A stretch of 64,000 nucleotides of DNA, taken from positions 123,505,373 through 123,569,372 of the forward strand of contig OY987299.1 in NCBI GenBank assembly GCA_963920635.1. The letters run 5' to 3'. The translations under genes were made by a program, and so were the position numbers. This DNA is from Pseudeuparius sepicola (taxonomy: Eukaryota; Arthropoda; Insecta; Coleoptera; Anthribidae). This document shows, piece after piece, positions 33,314 to 44,800 of the stretch. The stretch's first letter is position 1. Each line of letters begins with the position of its first letter. The notes under the pieces were generated by a model, which was given only the letters and a program-made list of their open reading frames with translations, did not search any database and was not told the DNA's origin.

Positions 33314-36100
33314 ATGCCCGGAGGAATGATTTGCAGTGTAGCTGTCTGCAAGAGCAGTACTTATAAGGCAAAGGAACGTGGTGAAGATACAATGTTTTTT
33401 AGATTCCCAAGGGATCCACAAATACGGAAGGAATGGGTTGAAAGATGCTATAGAAAAGACAAATTTTCGCCAGAACATAAACGTATTTGTAGCAGGCACT
33501 TCCAACCGCAAGATTTTCAAGATGAATTGAAAGCCAGATTGCTCGGTACTCGCCCTAGAGTTTTAAAAAAGACAGGTATGTGTTTTGGAAACTCTTGTTT
33601 GTGAACTTAATTAATAAGGAATATTGTTTAAGCAATACCGTCCCTGTTATTACGAGACCCCTTGGGTAAAGTACAAGAAGTTGTATCTAAATCGACTGCT
33701 GCTTCCTCATCTCAAAGGGCACGACGTGCTTCGGAGAGGGAACGAAGTGTATTAGTGGAATTTTTAATACTTGATCCAACTAAGAATGAAGTAGAAGAAT
33801 GTTCAGGTAGCTAGAGGATTATTAATTTATTTTTTGGACTTTTTTAACATGTTTTTATTTTTCTAATAATGTATAGAAGTGAATGTTAGTATGTTACACA
33901 GTCAAATAATAGAAGAGCAAGTCACATCTATTAAGGTTGAAACTGATATACCTAAAGAAGATATAAAGTCCTTACAGGAGGAAAATGAAGAGCTAAAACG
34001 AAGAATTTGTGAATTTGAAGAACGATGCTATTATTTGGAAAACAAAATAGTTCAGCTTGAGGAACAACAACTAACTAAGGAAATCAGAAATTTCTTTTGA
34101 GGACAAGGCAACAAATGTATTTAAGGATTTCTCATCTCCAAGTCAGGTGGAAATTGTCTTGGAAAAAAAATCTCCAGCTAGGTGGAATGTGGATGAATAG
34201 CTAAAGCCTTTACTTTAAGATATCTATGTAAAAGGCCTTATATTTACTTGAGCGAATCTCTAAAATATCCTCTTCCGAGTATATCAACCTTAAAGAAATG
34301 GGCAGTAAATATCGATTTAAGATCTGGAATATTAGAAGATGTAATTCGAGTAATGGATGCTGCTGGTAGGAACAATAGTGCTTATCAAAAAGTGGCAGTT
34401 TTATCATTTGATGAAATTAGAGTGTGTAGTATGTACGAATATGACCAAAAGCAGGACGAAATTGTTGGGCCCCACTCGTATTTACAAATCATAATGGCAA
34501 GAGGCCTATTCGATAAGTGGAAGCAGCCAATCTATATTGGGTTTGATCAGAAAATGTCCAAAGATTTGCTAAATACCACAATTACCAGATTGCACGATAT
34601 CAGATACAATGTCGTTGCTTGTGTTTCCAACTGCGGAGTCGGAAACCATTGATTGTGGAAAGAGTTGGGCATCGGTACAAATCAAACATTTTTTGACCAC
34701 CCTGTGAGCCAAAAACCAGTGTATTTTTTTGCGGATGTGCCTCACCTATTGAAGCTACTAAGGAATTGGTTTGTGTATTTGTTCTCGGCAATGGAACATT
34801 AATAAACAAGATACCAGTAAAACGTTTAATTGATAGCTCAAATTCAGAAATAAGTTCTTGCCATAAATTGTCCAAATTACATATAGATTGTCGCAAAACA
34901 GAACGACAAAATGTTAAACTTGCTGCACAATTATTTTCAAATACGAGAGCCACTGCTTTGCAATATTACGCTCCTGGAGACGACAAGGAATTTGCAAGAA
35001 ATGTGGGGAAATTTATGCAGTTGGTTAACCATTGGTTCGATATAATGAATTCATGTACATCAGCTTCTGTCCCAACGAAAATGCCATATGGACTCGAATT
35101 GGTACACCAAAACGAAATTCTGGAGGAGATGAAATCTACTATTAGTGGCTTGCTATGTAATTGGAAACAGTCCGCCCAAGTCTTTCAAAGGGGCAAAATC
35201 ATTTCCATAACTTCCCTACAGCAATTGTATTTGCATTTGAAAGAAGATATGGAAACACCATATATTTTACCACATCGACTTAACCAAGACTGCCTTAAGA
35301 ACCTTTTCTCTCAAGTAGGTATTAGATTATTTTTACCAAATGTTTTACTTATGTTACTTTTTTAGTTAAGAACAAAAGGTGGTCTTCATGATCACCCATC
35401 ACCCCTGAATGCTTTATATCGTATTCGAATGATCCTCCTAGGAACAAATCCCGACAGAGTACAGACACATACAAATGTGGATTGTAGTCCCCATGACGAT
35501 GACGAATATTTACTTACTAGTGCTCTGAAAAAGGCAAAAAATATTAAAAAAAATTATTTGGAACCATTACAAACAAAACTATTTAGTAATATGGACACCA
35601 GTGCAAATATACCTAAAGGACGGCAACAAATTTTTGAAAATGATGGTCTGTTGTACATTGCAGGCTTTTTGGCAAAGCAGAAACTGACAAATTATCAATA
35701 TCTCGGTAAATATACTTACCAAGGAGAAACAATAAATATGCACACTTATGCTTTGCCATCGTGGATAAAAAGTTTGTTCTTTGGGGGCCTTATACAGCCA
35801 TCGAAAGAATGGAGCTCGCAGGTAGCAAAAATGGACAAATACTTTCTGAAATATCACAAGGATTCATTCAATCCAGGAAATCGTATTATCAAAAGAACAG
35901 TTGATTTTATTTTTGAAAAGGTCTCACATTTGAATTTACCAAAAGAACTAGTTCGTGCGTTTTGTAGGCTTAGAATATTCGTTAGAATAAAATATTTAAA
36001 TAATAAAAGAGGACAGGTACAAATGTTGAAAAGGCGACATTATTCTGGTTCTTTTGAACCCCAAAAGGTTTTAAAGAAAATGAGAAAACACGTTTCGTAA
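33314..36100 (+). pseudogene. P-element / THAP9-like transposase, decayed
   Basis: Exon 1 (33314-33575) encodes a full THAP domain: C-x4-C (CSVAVC), FFRFPRDP, W, then C-x2-H (CSRHF) and, across the splice to 33633, the AIP motif. Further exons are 33633-33806 and 33877 onward, with a leucine-rich coiled coil (LQEENEELKRRI). The RNase-H-like core follows: LSFDEIRVC, ADVPHLLKLLRNW, TERQNVKLAAQLFSN, then after an intron (35315-35365) LRTKGGLHDHPSPLNALYR to a stop at 36098-36100. Lesions include frameshifts near 34097, 34190 and 34770 and a TGA near 34650. Terminal repeats were not found. Confidence 0.88.
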
Positions 36101-36156
36101 TTAATAATTTGTGCACGCCATTCTCAATCGATATCTTCTTAATAACAAAGGTATCC

Positions 36157-37137
36157 GGTGAATTCACCGAAAACAATTAACCGAAAGCATTTCACCGAAA
36201 GCAGTTCACCGAAAAACATTTTACCGAACGGTCAATTCACCGAATACAAATTCACATAACAACAATTCAGGGAATGTTTTTTCACCGAAATATTTTGGGC
36301 ACCAAAGCAAAATTGTTGGAAGCAGAATTTAGTTAATGAAAAAACATCCATGGTGCTGACTGCTGGGAATTTCCGCCCGTACGGTGTTTATAAATGCCAA
36401 CTCAAAATCTGTGGTTATGGATAGAGGGGACGCCGTATGCAGCAGCGATTTAATTTCTTCAAGCATGCGTCGGTAGCTTTCTTCTTCTGGTTTGGCAACA
36501 ACGCACATATACTGGATGGTATATAACTGTGCAAACAGGGGTGGTACTGTCTACTGTCTAAAAGGTCTAAATTTTGCTGGGTGAAAAATATTAAGATTCT
36601 ATCTTTATCGCCAGAATCGAACTGAAGAAAATGTTCGCCATTCGAAGTAGTAGTATACTCTTCTGGGATAACAATTTCTTCTAATGTCTTCGGACACGCT
36701 GGAGCTGTGTTTTTCTTCTCTTTTATTCGACGTATCGTCCTCTTAAGTGTAGACACCGCTGCTACATGAGGTTTTAACAATTTTTACAGATGATGTAGTG
36801 CGGCAGATCTCGGGAAGTCACAGCAGCTTCTCGGATGGTCCCGTTGAACATGGTGATTTCAACTCCGGCAGCATCTCTACTATGAAAATGGTTGTACGAT
36901 TTCTTTTCTATCTTATTATCCTCGGCATTGATGCGGGCTTTGCATTTCAGCTTCTGATATTGAGTGCGGAACAAGTAAACTCTGGCTCACAACAATTTCG
37001 CTTTGCTGCCCAAAATTTTTCGGTGAAAAAACATTCCATGATTTGTTGTTATGTGAATTTGTATTCGGTGAATTGGCCATTCGGTGGAATGTTTTTTGGT
37101 GAACTGCTTTCGGTGAATTGTTTTCGGTGAATTCACC
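36157..37137. mobile_element. Deleted Mutator-like element with TTCACCGAA arrays
   Basis: It begins and ends with the palindrome GGTGAATTCACC. Each end carries several TTCACCGAA-type words (plus-strand at 36160-36245, inverse at 37010-37135), which together form long inverted terminal repeats. The interior holds two minus-strand transposase fragments. A clear 9-bp target duplication was not seen. Confidence 0.75.
36415..36974 (-). pseudogene. Mutator-like transposase fragments
   Basis: The upstream frame (36774-36974) has a YQKLKCKARINAED segment like the FLYWCH/C2H2 DNA-binding region. The downstream frame (36415-36780) has HFLQFDSGDKDRILIFFTQQ, a hallmark of MULE transposases just before the catalytic core, then jumps to ICALLPNQKKK-x-T. 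The DGTF-type catalytic stretch normally between these is missing, so the element has an internal deletion. Confidence 0.7.
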
Positions 37138-37504
37138 TAGACCCAATAACAAAACTACTTTTCGTTGTTTTAAGGCTAAAGAAGTTTTCTATTACAGTAT
37201 ACAAACTGTTATTGTTATTATAGCTTTTGTTCGAATGTGTCAGTCAAATGTAGACATTTCTCACGTGGAACCTATGATCAAAAAGAAAGATATTTACATG
37301 GTGTGTTGTGGTTGGTCTGTAAGTGCTTTCAATACCATTTATGTAGAGTTCTAAATTACAATATTACTTTAAATTTGAAAACAAATTTGCTTCTTTTCTT
37401 GTCTGGGAGAATCTTCATCACTCATTCCCGTTCATTTTTTGTTGTATTTCTTTTATTAAAACTACATACCACGTATGCAAGTTGAGCTCTACACTTTGTA
37501 AACA

Positions 37505-37830
37505 GTGACTACGTTTATCTCGTGGCAACTCGATCGGATTGAAATGGATGCGATTGAGTTATGTCAAATATTTTATAATTTTACGTTTACATCATCAGTA
37601 TTGAATCCTACGGTTTTCAATCTTCTCTAGGGACAATAACTTATTCTACTTATTCCACAGTAGGTTGGTGCACCTTCTGGCCAACTTCTGTTTGGAAATA
37701 GAGGCGTGACTTGAAATTTTAAATATGATTGAATTTCAATCGGTAGGGTTTATGCCGTCTAGTTGAGTCCGCTCCAGTGAATTCAAACCTCTCTCAACCG
37801 GATCGAACGCGTCGAGATAAACGTAGTCAC
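37505..37830. mobile_element. MITE, 326 bp
   Basis: GTGACTACGTTTATCTCG at the left end has a perfect inverse at 37813-37830. CGATCGGATTGAA / CAACCGGATCGAA extend the arms. No target duplication was resolved and no coding sequence is present. Confidence 0.7.
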
Positions 37831-38341
37831 TATCGCACAGAACAGATTCATAGGGAGCTAAAGATAGGCAGCCTTAAAAAATAAACACAAATACTTCGAA
37901 ATCTGTCAAAACAAACACATTTTTGAAAATTATTGAATTAGTAAGTAGTTTAATACATGTGATCATAAGTAAAGTATAGTAGGTACACAACTTCAGTGCA
38001 AAGCACTTACGCACTCGTGGATTGCGCACTCACTGCTATGCGGTTCCTTTCGTAACTTTTCCATTTGTGCGTAATATCCTTATTTATACAGGTAATATGC
38101 AATTTACAATCCTCGTTATGCCATGCTGTTTGCAAGCCTTGACTGCATCTTGGCCGGCAAACTGCCCAGTACAAAAAAACTCAACTTTTCGTCCTTGTAT
38201 TTTAATTTAATATTAGTTTTGTTCCCTTTGTTATTACATATTTATACATATAAACTAATTAAAATAAGTTGGTTAAATGATGAAGTTGGACTTTTTAAAG
38301 TAAAATAATAAAATTTATGAAATTTATGAGGACCTAGTTCA

Positions 38342-39124
38342 CAGGGTGTCCCAGGAAAACTCAGTTTTTCACATGAAGAACCCAGGATGACTCTCTGATT
38401 CATACCTTATTATTGTGAGAATATGTGCCACATAATGCCCTTTGCAAGGCATACAAAAAAAATTTTCGAGTTCAAATTTGATCATTTGAGGTTCTGACCT
38501 GCTTGACTGGAAACTAATTTCCAGCATATTTTCGTTTTTGAAAATCAAGACGGCGTCGACAGCGACCATTTATTTATTTTCATTGCAGGTGAAGTGCCTT
38601 TTCCTTCAAAGATAGCGAACAAATAAAAGTGTCCCGATTGACTTGAGATTTGACAAACTTGTGCCATATTTGATTCAAAACAATTTTTTCTCGTAAAATT
38701 TCTCGCTACCTCACTGTTTTGCCTAACGTAGGCTGATTTTCTCAAAATTTGGTACACAGGGATAATTTTTAATTCTAAACAACTTTTCTTATAAAATTTT
38801 TCGATACCTTGTATTTAAAAGCCATTTTAGCGCGTTAGAAAAAGAAAAAAGTGGGAAAAATAAAGTAGGCAGATCTGTCCAAAATTTGGTACCTGAGGGT
38901 AATTCTTAATTGGGAACAACTTTTCTTAATGAAATTTTTCGTTATCTTTAAGGGAAAATGCACTTCACGTACAATGAAAATAAATAAATTGCTGTCGACT
39001 TTATCTTGATTTTTCAAAAACGAAAATATGCTAGAAATTAGTTTCCAGTCAAGCAGAACCAAATTTGAACTCGAAAATTGTTTGTCTTTTGCACCTATTG
39101 GCTCACTTATCCTGGGACACCCTG
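38342..39124. mobile_element. CAGGGTG-family element, 783 bp
   Basis: The ends CAGGGTGTCCCAGGA and TCCTGGGACACCCTG are perfect inverse copies. The right 300 bp is shared with 7745-8063. Phrases such as CAAAATTTGGTAC and AACAACTTTTCTTA recur in tandem within the element. Minus-strand frames here are not protein-like. Confidence 0.75.
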
Positions 39125-39712
39125 TTACTAGTCGCTTTTGAAAACATGTAGGGGTATTAATATATATTTTGTTTTATAAATTGTCTTTACTTTCCCTGTC
39201 TGAATGCTTAAATTTTTATAAACCAACAAACTGTATTTCTATAATCATGAGTAAAATCCGTTGCCAGTAGAACTACTAAATCCACATCCCTTTTTTTAAA
39301 TCCATAATAACAGTAAGTTTCAATATAAAAATACGACCTATTAACACTTTTGGATGTTCATCCTCTATTTTCAATCACTGTTTTTCTTCACAATAATGTC
39401 AATTGAATTCCTTCCACCCCAAAAACATTGAAAAAAAAATGACATCACTTGCTATTTTCAAATTTACCCCATTGCACCCCCACTCAAGCATGCCTTATCT
39501 ATACTATAATGTCAAAAATGGTCTCTAATAAATTCCGTACAATAAATACTACCGTGTCAGGAAAAACTATAATATTTATGTTATCATCGCCCCATTTCAA
39601 CCCCTTTGGTTTTCGACCTTCTAGAACATTTTAAACCAATTTAGTAAATACCTACCTGTTTGGCTTTTTATTTACATATTTTTACACTACACAAGAATTT
39701 TATCCCGCCTTT

Positions 39713-39885
39713 ATTATTATTTTTTTATTTATTTGTTACATTTTCCACAAAAATATAGATATGTTTTGTGCTTATATGTGATTTGTATTATTATATTTGT
39801 ATTATATTATGTTATTATTATTTTTTAACTTATTTGTCACATTTTACACAAAAATATAGATATGTTTTGTGCCTATACACGCTCT
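39713..39885. repeat. Approximate tandem duplication, spacing about 95 bp
   Basis: TTATTTGTTACATTTTCCAC and AAATATAGATATGTTTTGTG recur (first near 39728-39770, then near 39826-39870) with a few substitutions. Confidence 0.7.
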
Positions 39886-41663
39886 TCCAGCTTCAAACTG
39901 GTTTGAAGTTCTGCCGAAATTGAACTAGTATTTCTGAAAATAAATGGGTTTCTCCAGAAAGGCTTTGTTTCCATATTACATGGTGTTAAAAGTTTTTAAA
40001 CAAAATGTTGTTTTTCTTCTAAACCAGTATTTTAACCAATTTTGGAACACACTTTACCTGCATAGTTTGCCAAATAGATCAAATATACAGGGTGTTAAGT
40101 AATGATGTGTGCAAATATTTGGAGAAAGTGTTCTACCAGCAGGTGGTTTTAAGGGTGATCTTCACGTTCAATTTTTCGATTTAAGGCTCCCCTGCAAAAT
40201 TATTCCAGACATATGAGGGCCAAAAAATTTGGTTTTAATTTTTTTCCCAAATTCTTTAAATGTAGAAACTGGAATTTTGGGATATTTTACCAGCAAGTTA
40301 GAAGACACTTTACAGTAGAATTACTTCTTGCATGGCTATGCATCCTAACGGTAGAAACCCGAAATACCTAATCGTCTGTTTTACAGAACTTTTTCGTTTA
40401 GTTAAGTTTAATAAAAAAAATCGTGTTCTGTAGCGCAATTAATTTAGAACTTTTTTTCTATATTATGATCTTTGTTAATGTTAATAGATTGTCAGGAAAA
40501 AAAATGAAATTACTTTTTTGCTCTGTATTATAAATGCACAACAAAATGGTTCTTCTGTGAAAAAATATGCATTTGTTTTTTTTCCCAAATTTTTTTATAC
40601 CTTCTCACAGACATCTGAGAGATGTTCTGATAAATATTATAGATATGTTGTCCGAAAGAGATTTCAAGGATGTTGTCTGTCCAAAAAACATTATATCAGT
40701 ATTCTAAGTCACTGATTACATACATATGCCGAGTTTAGTAAACATTGGACATCTTGAAAATATATCTTTAAAATGTCTATACTGGACATCTTCCGTGTGT
40801 CTTCAGGATGTATTTGTGCTGTCTGCTTAAATTAATTCTATATTTTCAGTACTAACATATCAAGGGAACATTTTTTTAGCGGTAAAATTTTTATTAAAAG
40901 TTTGTTATGGTAATATCCGGAGACAAAATTTTGATCAAAATCTCGAGACGAAGGCATTGGAAGTGAAATAACCCCTACGGAAATTATCGAAAATTGTTGC
41001 CCCCACCTATCTGTTTCTAGGGAATTTTGGTACTGGAAGACAAATCCTACTCGATTCGTTATTAAAATTTCAAATTTGGAATGACCTGATTGGTCCAAAT
41101 GGAGTGCGGGAAATAGTGAGCAAACTCACTTTAAACTCTATCCAAACTTAACGCAAGTGAAAATAAGCACAAGTTGTTGCATGGCTAGAGCGTGATACGC
41201 ACATGATCGGCTTGCTATTGGCCAGCCGGCAATAAAGTCTGGCCCGGCGAGCGAGTGCAGCGAGTCGGTGTTTTTTACAGAGGTATATTTAGTTGCAAGT
41301 GGACCTTTATTTTTTTCTGATATAATTCTTTCACTGTTTATTAATTGTTGGAGCTACGATTTCTGTTAATAGTAGAAATTTGCAGGTAATGAATGACTAA
41401 GTGTGCCATAAAAGTTTGTTGTTAAAGTTCTTAATACTGGGGCATATTATTTTATATCATAAAATTCATAGAGATCGTCCTTAATGCGGCCCTGCCTCGT
41501 ATTAGCCCTCAGAATTGTTCACGTGCTTCCATTGTGTAAATGTTTACGCGCCACTTGCATCTAGTTCGAATAGAGTGTAGCTATGATTCACCCATAACAT
41601 GAAACTCAAAACTTTAAATAAAAAGACCATTATTATTAAATATAACAATAAATAATTAACAAG
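39886..41663. other. Intergenic DNA downstream of the IDH gene
   Basis: No gene seen. An element end CAGGGTGTTAAGTAATG lies near 40090 and its family member at 17817-17905 is a shortened copy. A patch rich in CCGGC and GGCC at about 41210-41270 has no clear boundaries. Confidence 0.4.
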
Positions 41664-41888
41664 TTAAAAGGGGCTCAAGTCGGCGTCCTTCATATCCTCT
41701 CTGATATATTCCTTTATGCACTCAACAACTTCGTCGGCGGTGTTACAACCACCTACGTCGGCCGTGTGGATTTGGTCGACGTCCAGAGTCTTTGTGATGG
41801 CGCCGTCTATTATCTTGGCGTGCTCGTGCTTGCCCAGGTAGTGCAGCAGGTCCACAGAGGCGTTCAGCATGCATATTGGGTTCACCAC
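41664..41888 (-). CDS. IDH exon 6 (C-terminus)
   Basis: Encodes [19 protein letters not shown], then [19 protein letters not shown] and a stop (TAA at 41664-41666). The TADVGG-x-xT element corresponds to the family TPDIGG-x-GTT. The acceptor is taken as GGAG at 41889-41892; an AG eight bases earlier (CAG at 41897-41899) would break the frame. Confidence 0.85.
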   Translation of the reverse strand: MVNPICMLNASVDLLHYLGKHEHAKIIDGAITKTLDVDQIHTADVGGCNTADEVVECIKEYIREDMKDADLSPF

Positions 41889-44800
41889 CTCCATATCTGA
41901 AAAACACAAATTATTATACCCATCTACAGCGTCCTCCAAAAAGTTCGCACCATAGGGGGGACATTTTTAATTAACGTTTTATTTTGAAATTTAATTTTGG
42001 GGCTACCTTTTGCTTTAAAAAAGATGAAAAATGACCCACTCAAACGTGATCATGTGACTTTCGTTATCTGTCAAAAATGACATTTAAAAAAATTAGATTC
42101 ATATGTACCCGGTGCATTGCTTTTTTTTGCAGTTTTGAATTTGTCATGAAAAGTCCTTTTTGGCAATACCAAATAAGTGATATTTGAATGGAATTAACTG
42201 TAAAATTAGAATGAAAATACAGTTTTAAGCATTTTTGGTCTATTATTCATAAAAATAAATATGTTGATTGTTCTCTTTGCTTTGCTACATAATGTGTAAT
42301 AAAATATTTAAAAATAAAAAAAAAACAAAATAAAGATAAAAATACATTCTAGGTACATCATTCTAGGTACATCACAATAAAAAAATACCTAGGTAAATCT
42401 GTACCTTGGTAGAAAAAGGGCCAATGTCCAAAATTTGCATTTAGGAGTTAAGGGTATAATCAGACTGAGCAGTTGATATATTCTGGTTAGAAAAAAGGCC
42501 AATGTCCAAAGTTACATGGTATTGAAGTAATCTTAAGTGGGAAAAGGCCTAAGTCCAATTCGTTTTAATAAAAAATGGGCCAATGTATGGACATAAGCCC
42601 TTTCACTATAACTGATATATAAAATAAACGGCCAATGTCCGTAGTATCAGGACATTGGCCGTTTGTCATTTTTATTTTTTTGGATATTGGCTCTAATTTG
42701 TTTTGAGGTTAGTATTCTAACCCTAAATTTCGGTCGACAGTATTTGACTGTTCTGTGGTCGACAGTTTGTGTTTAAGTTGTGTCTGTACAACTTGTTTTA
42801 TTTTCGAAGAAAGGGCCAATGTCCATATTCGCAATATTATTTTCGGGGCCAGCAAAAAGACGTTTCTTCTACGTTGAATAGACGTACCGCATTACGTCGA
42901 TCGACGAAAAGTTAGACGCAGAAAACACGTAGAATCGACGGCAATATGTCACAGAGAATTTACGTGCTCAGCGACGTCTAATAAGACGTGCAAAATTACG
43001 TAATGACGACGTGTAATAGGAAGTGCAAAGTACGTAATGGTGACGTCTAATAAGACGTGAAAAATTACTTAATGGCGTCGCACGCACAGTGTTTGTTCAG
43101 CGAATGTTCGGCCTACGTCACAACTCCCGTCCTTGTCTGACTCGTGAATATACGACCGATATCCATCGTATATTCACGAGTAAGACAAGGACGGGAGTTG
43201 TGACGTAGGGCCGAACATTCGCTGAACAAACTTTTTATACTCAAAAGATATATAAAAGGGTTTGTGATTTGTAAATGAAATTAAATACATTTTTTAATCA
43301 ATATACGTTTATTATATTTTAAGTGCCAACAAACACACACCAAAAATAAATAAAAAACAATACAAAAACATAAATAAAATAGAATACAAGAGAAAGTACC
43401 TAATTCATGCTATTCGGCAATCATCAGTGCGGTAAAACATTAACCAAATCAGAAAGATAGGCGTGATTTGGGAAGCAACACAATAATGAAGTCCAGGCAG
43501 GAGCCAACAGCACATTTGCAGCTTCTGTCAGCACATGCTCTGGATTTGGGGCTTGTACTAACGTTAACGTTGCCATGGAGGCAGCTAAAACAACCTATAT
43601 GGAAATAAATAAAATGGTAGAAGGTAGTATAGAATTTTGCAGTATAAAATGGACAAATCACTTTGAACAAGGAACTTTGACTTTGAATGTCATTTGGGTG
43701 AATTTTATGCTAGGTTAAAATTTGCGTAATGTAAATCCATCATGGTGGCTAGAGAAGCGGTGTGGCATAGAGGCTACATGTTTATTTTTTCTCGAGCTTT
43801 TACTACTTACATAGGGGATAATAGACAACAAAAACTCACTCAAGTACTACAACGCGAAGCACCGGAACACTGGATCCACACAATAGCTACGTTAATAACA
43901 GGGAACGACACGTGCTCGCGGAACAGCTCCAGACAATTAACGGCGTGGCGTGCTGCGTTCGAGACCGGAAAGCGGAGACGAAGACGGTGCACGGCGCGGC
44001 GGCGCGGCCAGGACGCGCACTGCGCAAGCGCAGGCTGCAGTACGTCATTATCACGTCTTCTCGACGTCAACTATCACGAGAATACAAACTGGGCATAGAA
44101 GTAATTTATTTCGACGTAATTTCGACGTCTTATAATCTCCAATAATGGAACATACGTAAAAAACGTAAAATCGACGTCGATTCGACGTCCTATATTTTAA
44201 AAAATATTAGTACACAGCTTGTCACCAATATTCGACGTCGTATTGACGTCAAGGTTATAGCGTTGCTGGCTGGGGCCAATGTCCATTTTTTTGCAACTAA
44301 AAAGAAATATACTAAAATAGCTAGAATCATCTTAAAATACGTACTTTTTACTCTAATATGTTACCTCAAATTGAAAATTATCAGAAAAGCGTATTTGCAT
44401 TTTTAAGCTCACAATAGGTAATTATAAATTCAAATTTATTTTTCTCGAATCAGCTGAAATGGATACCTATTGGCCCTTTTTCTACCAAAGTACAGAAATA
44501 TTGAAAAATTTTCTACATGACATTTAAAGATTAGTGTCATTTTATCAGCTTGACAACTGAACTCCCAGGCTACTTGATATTTCGAAGTATTTGAAAAAAA
44601 GCGAGAAAAAATGACTAAAATAAACTAAAATATGGCAATATTTCAATGTTGGTAGTAAAAAAAATTCTATACCGTACTTTCACCGTTTTAGTATACATAT
44701 CGGGCGGAGCCACCGTGTATTCGGCTAGGTTCGTCAGTCGTTGGCGGGGGGCGGGGCGTGTTTTTTGCGGTGCGGGACTACTGTGTACTCCCCCCGCCAA

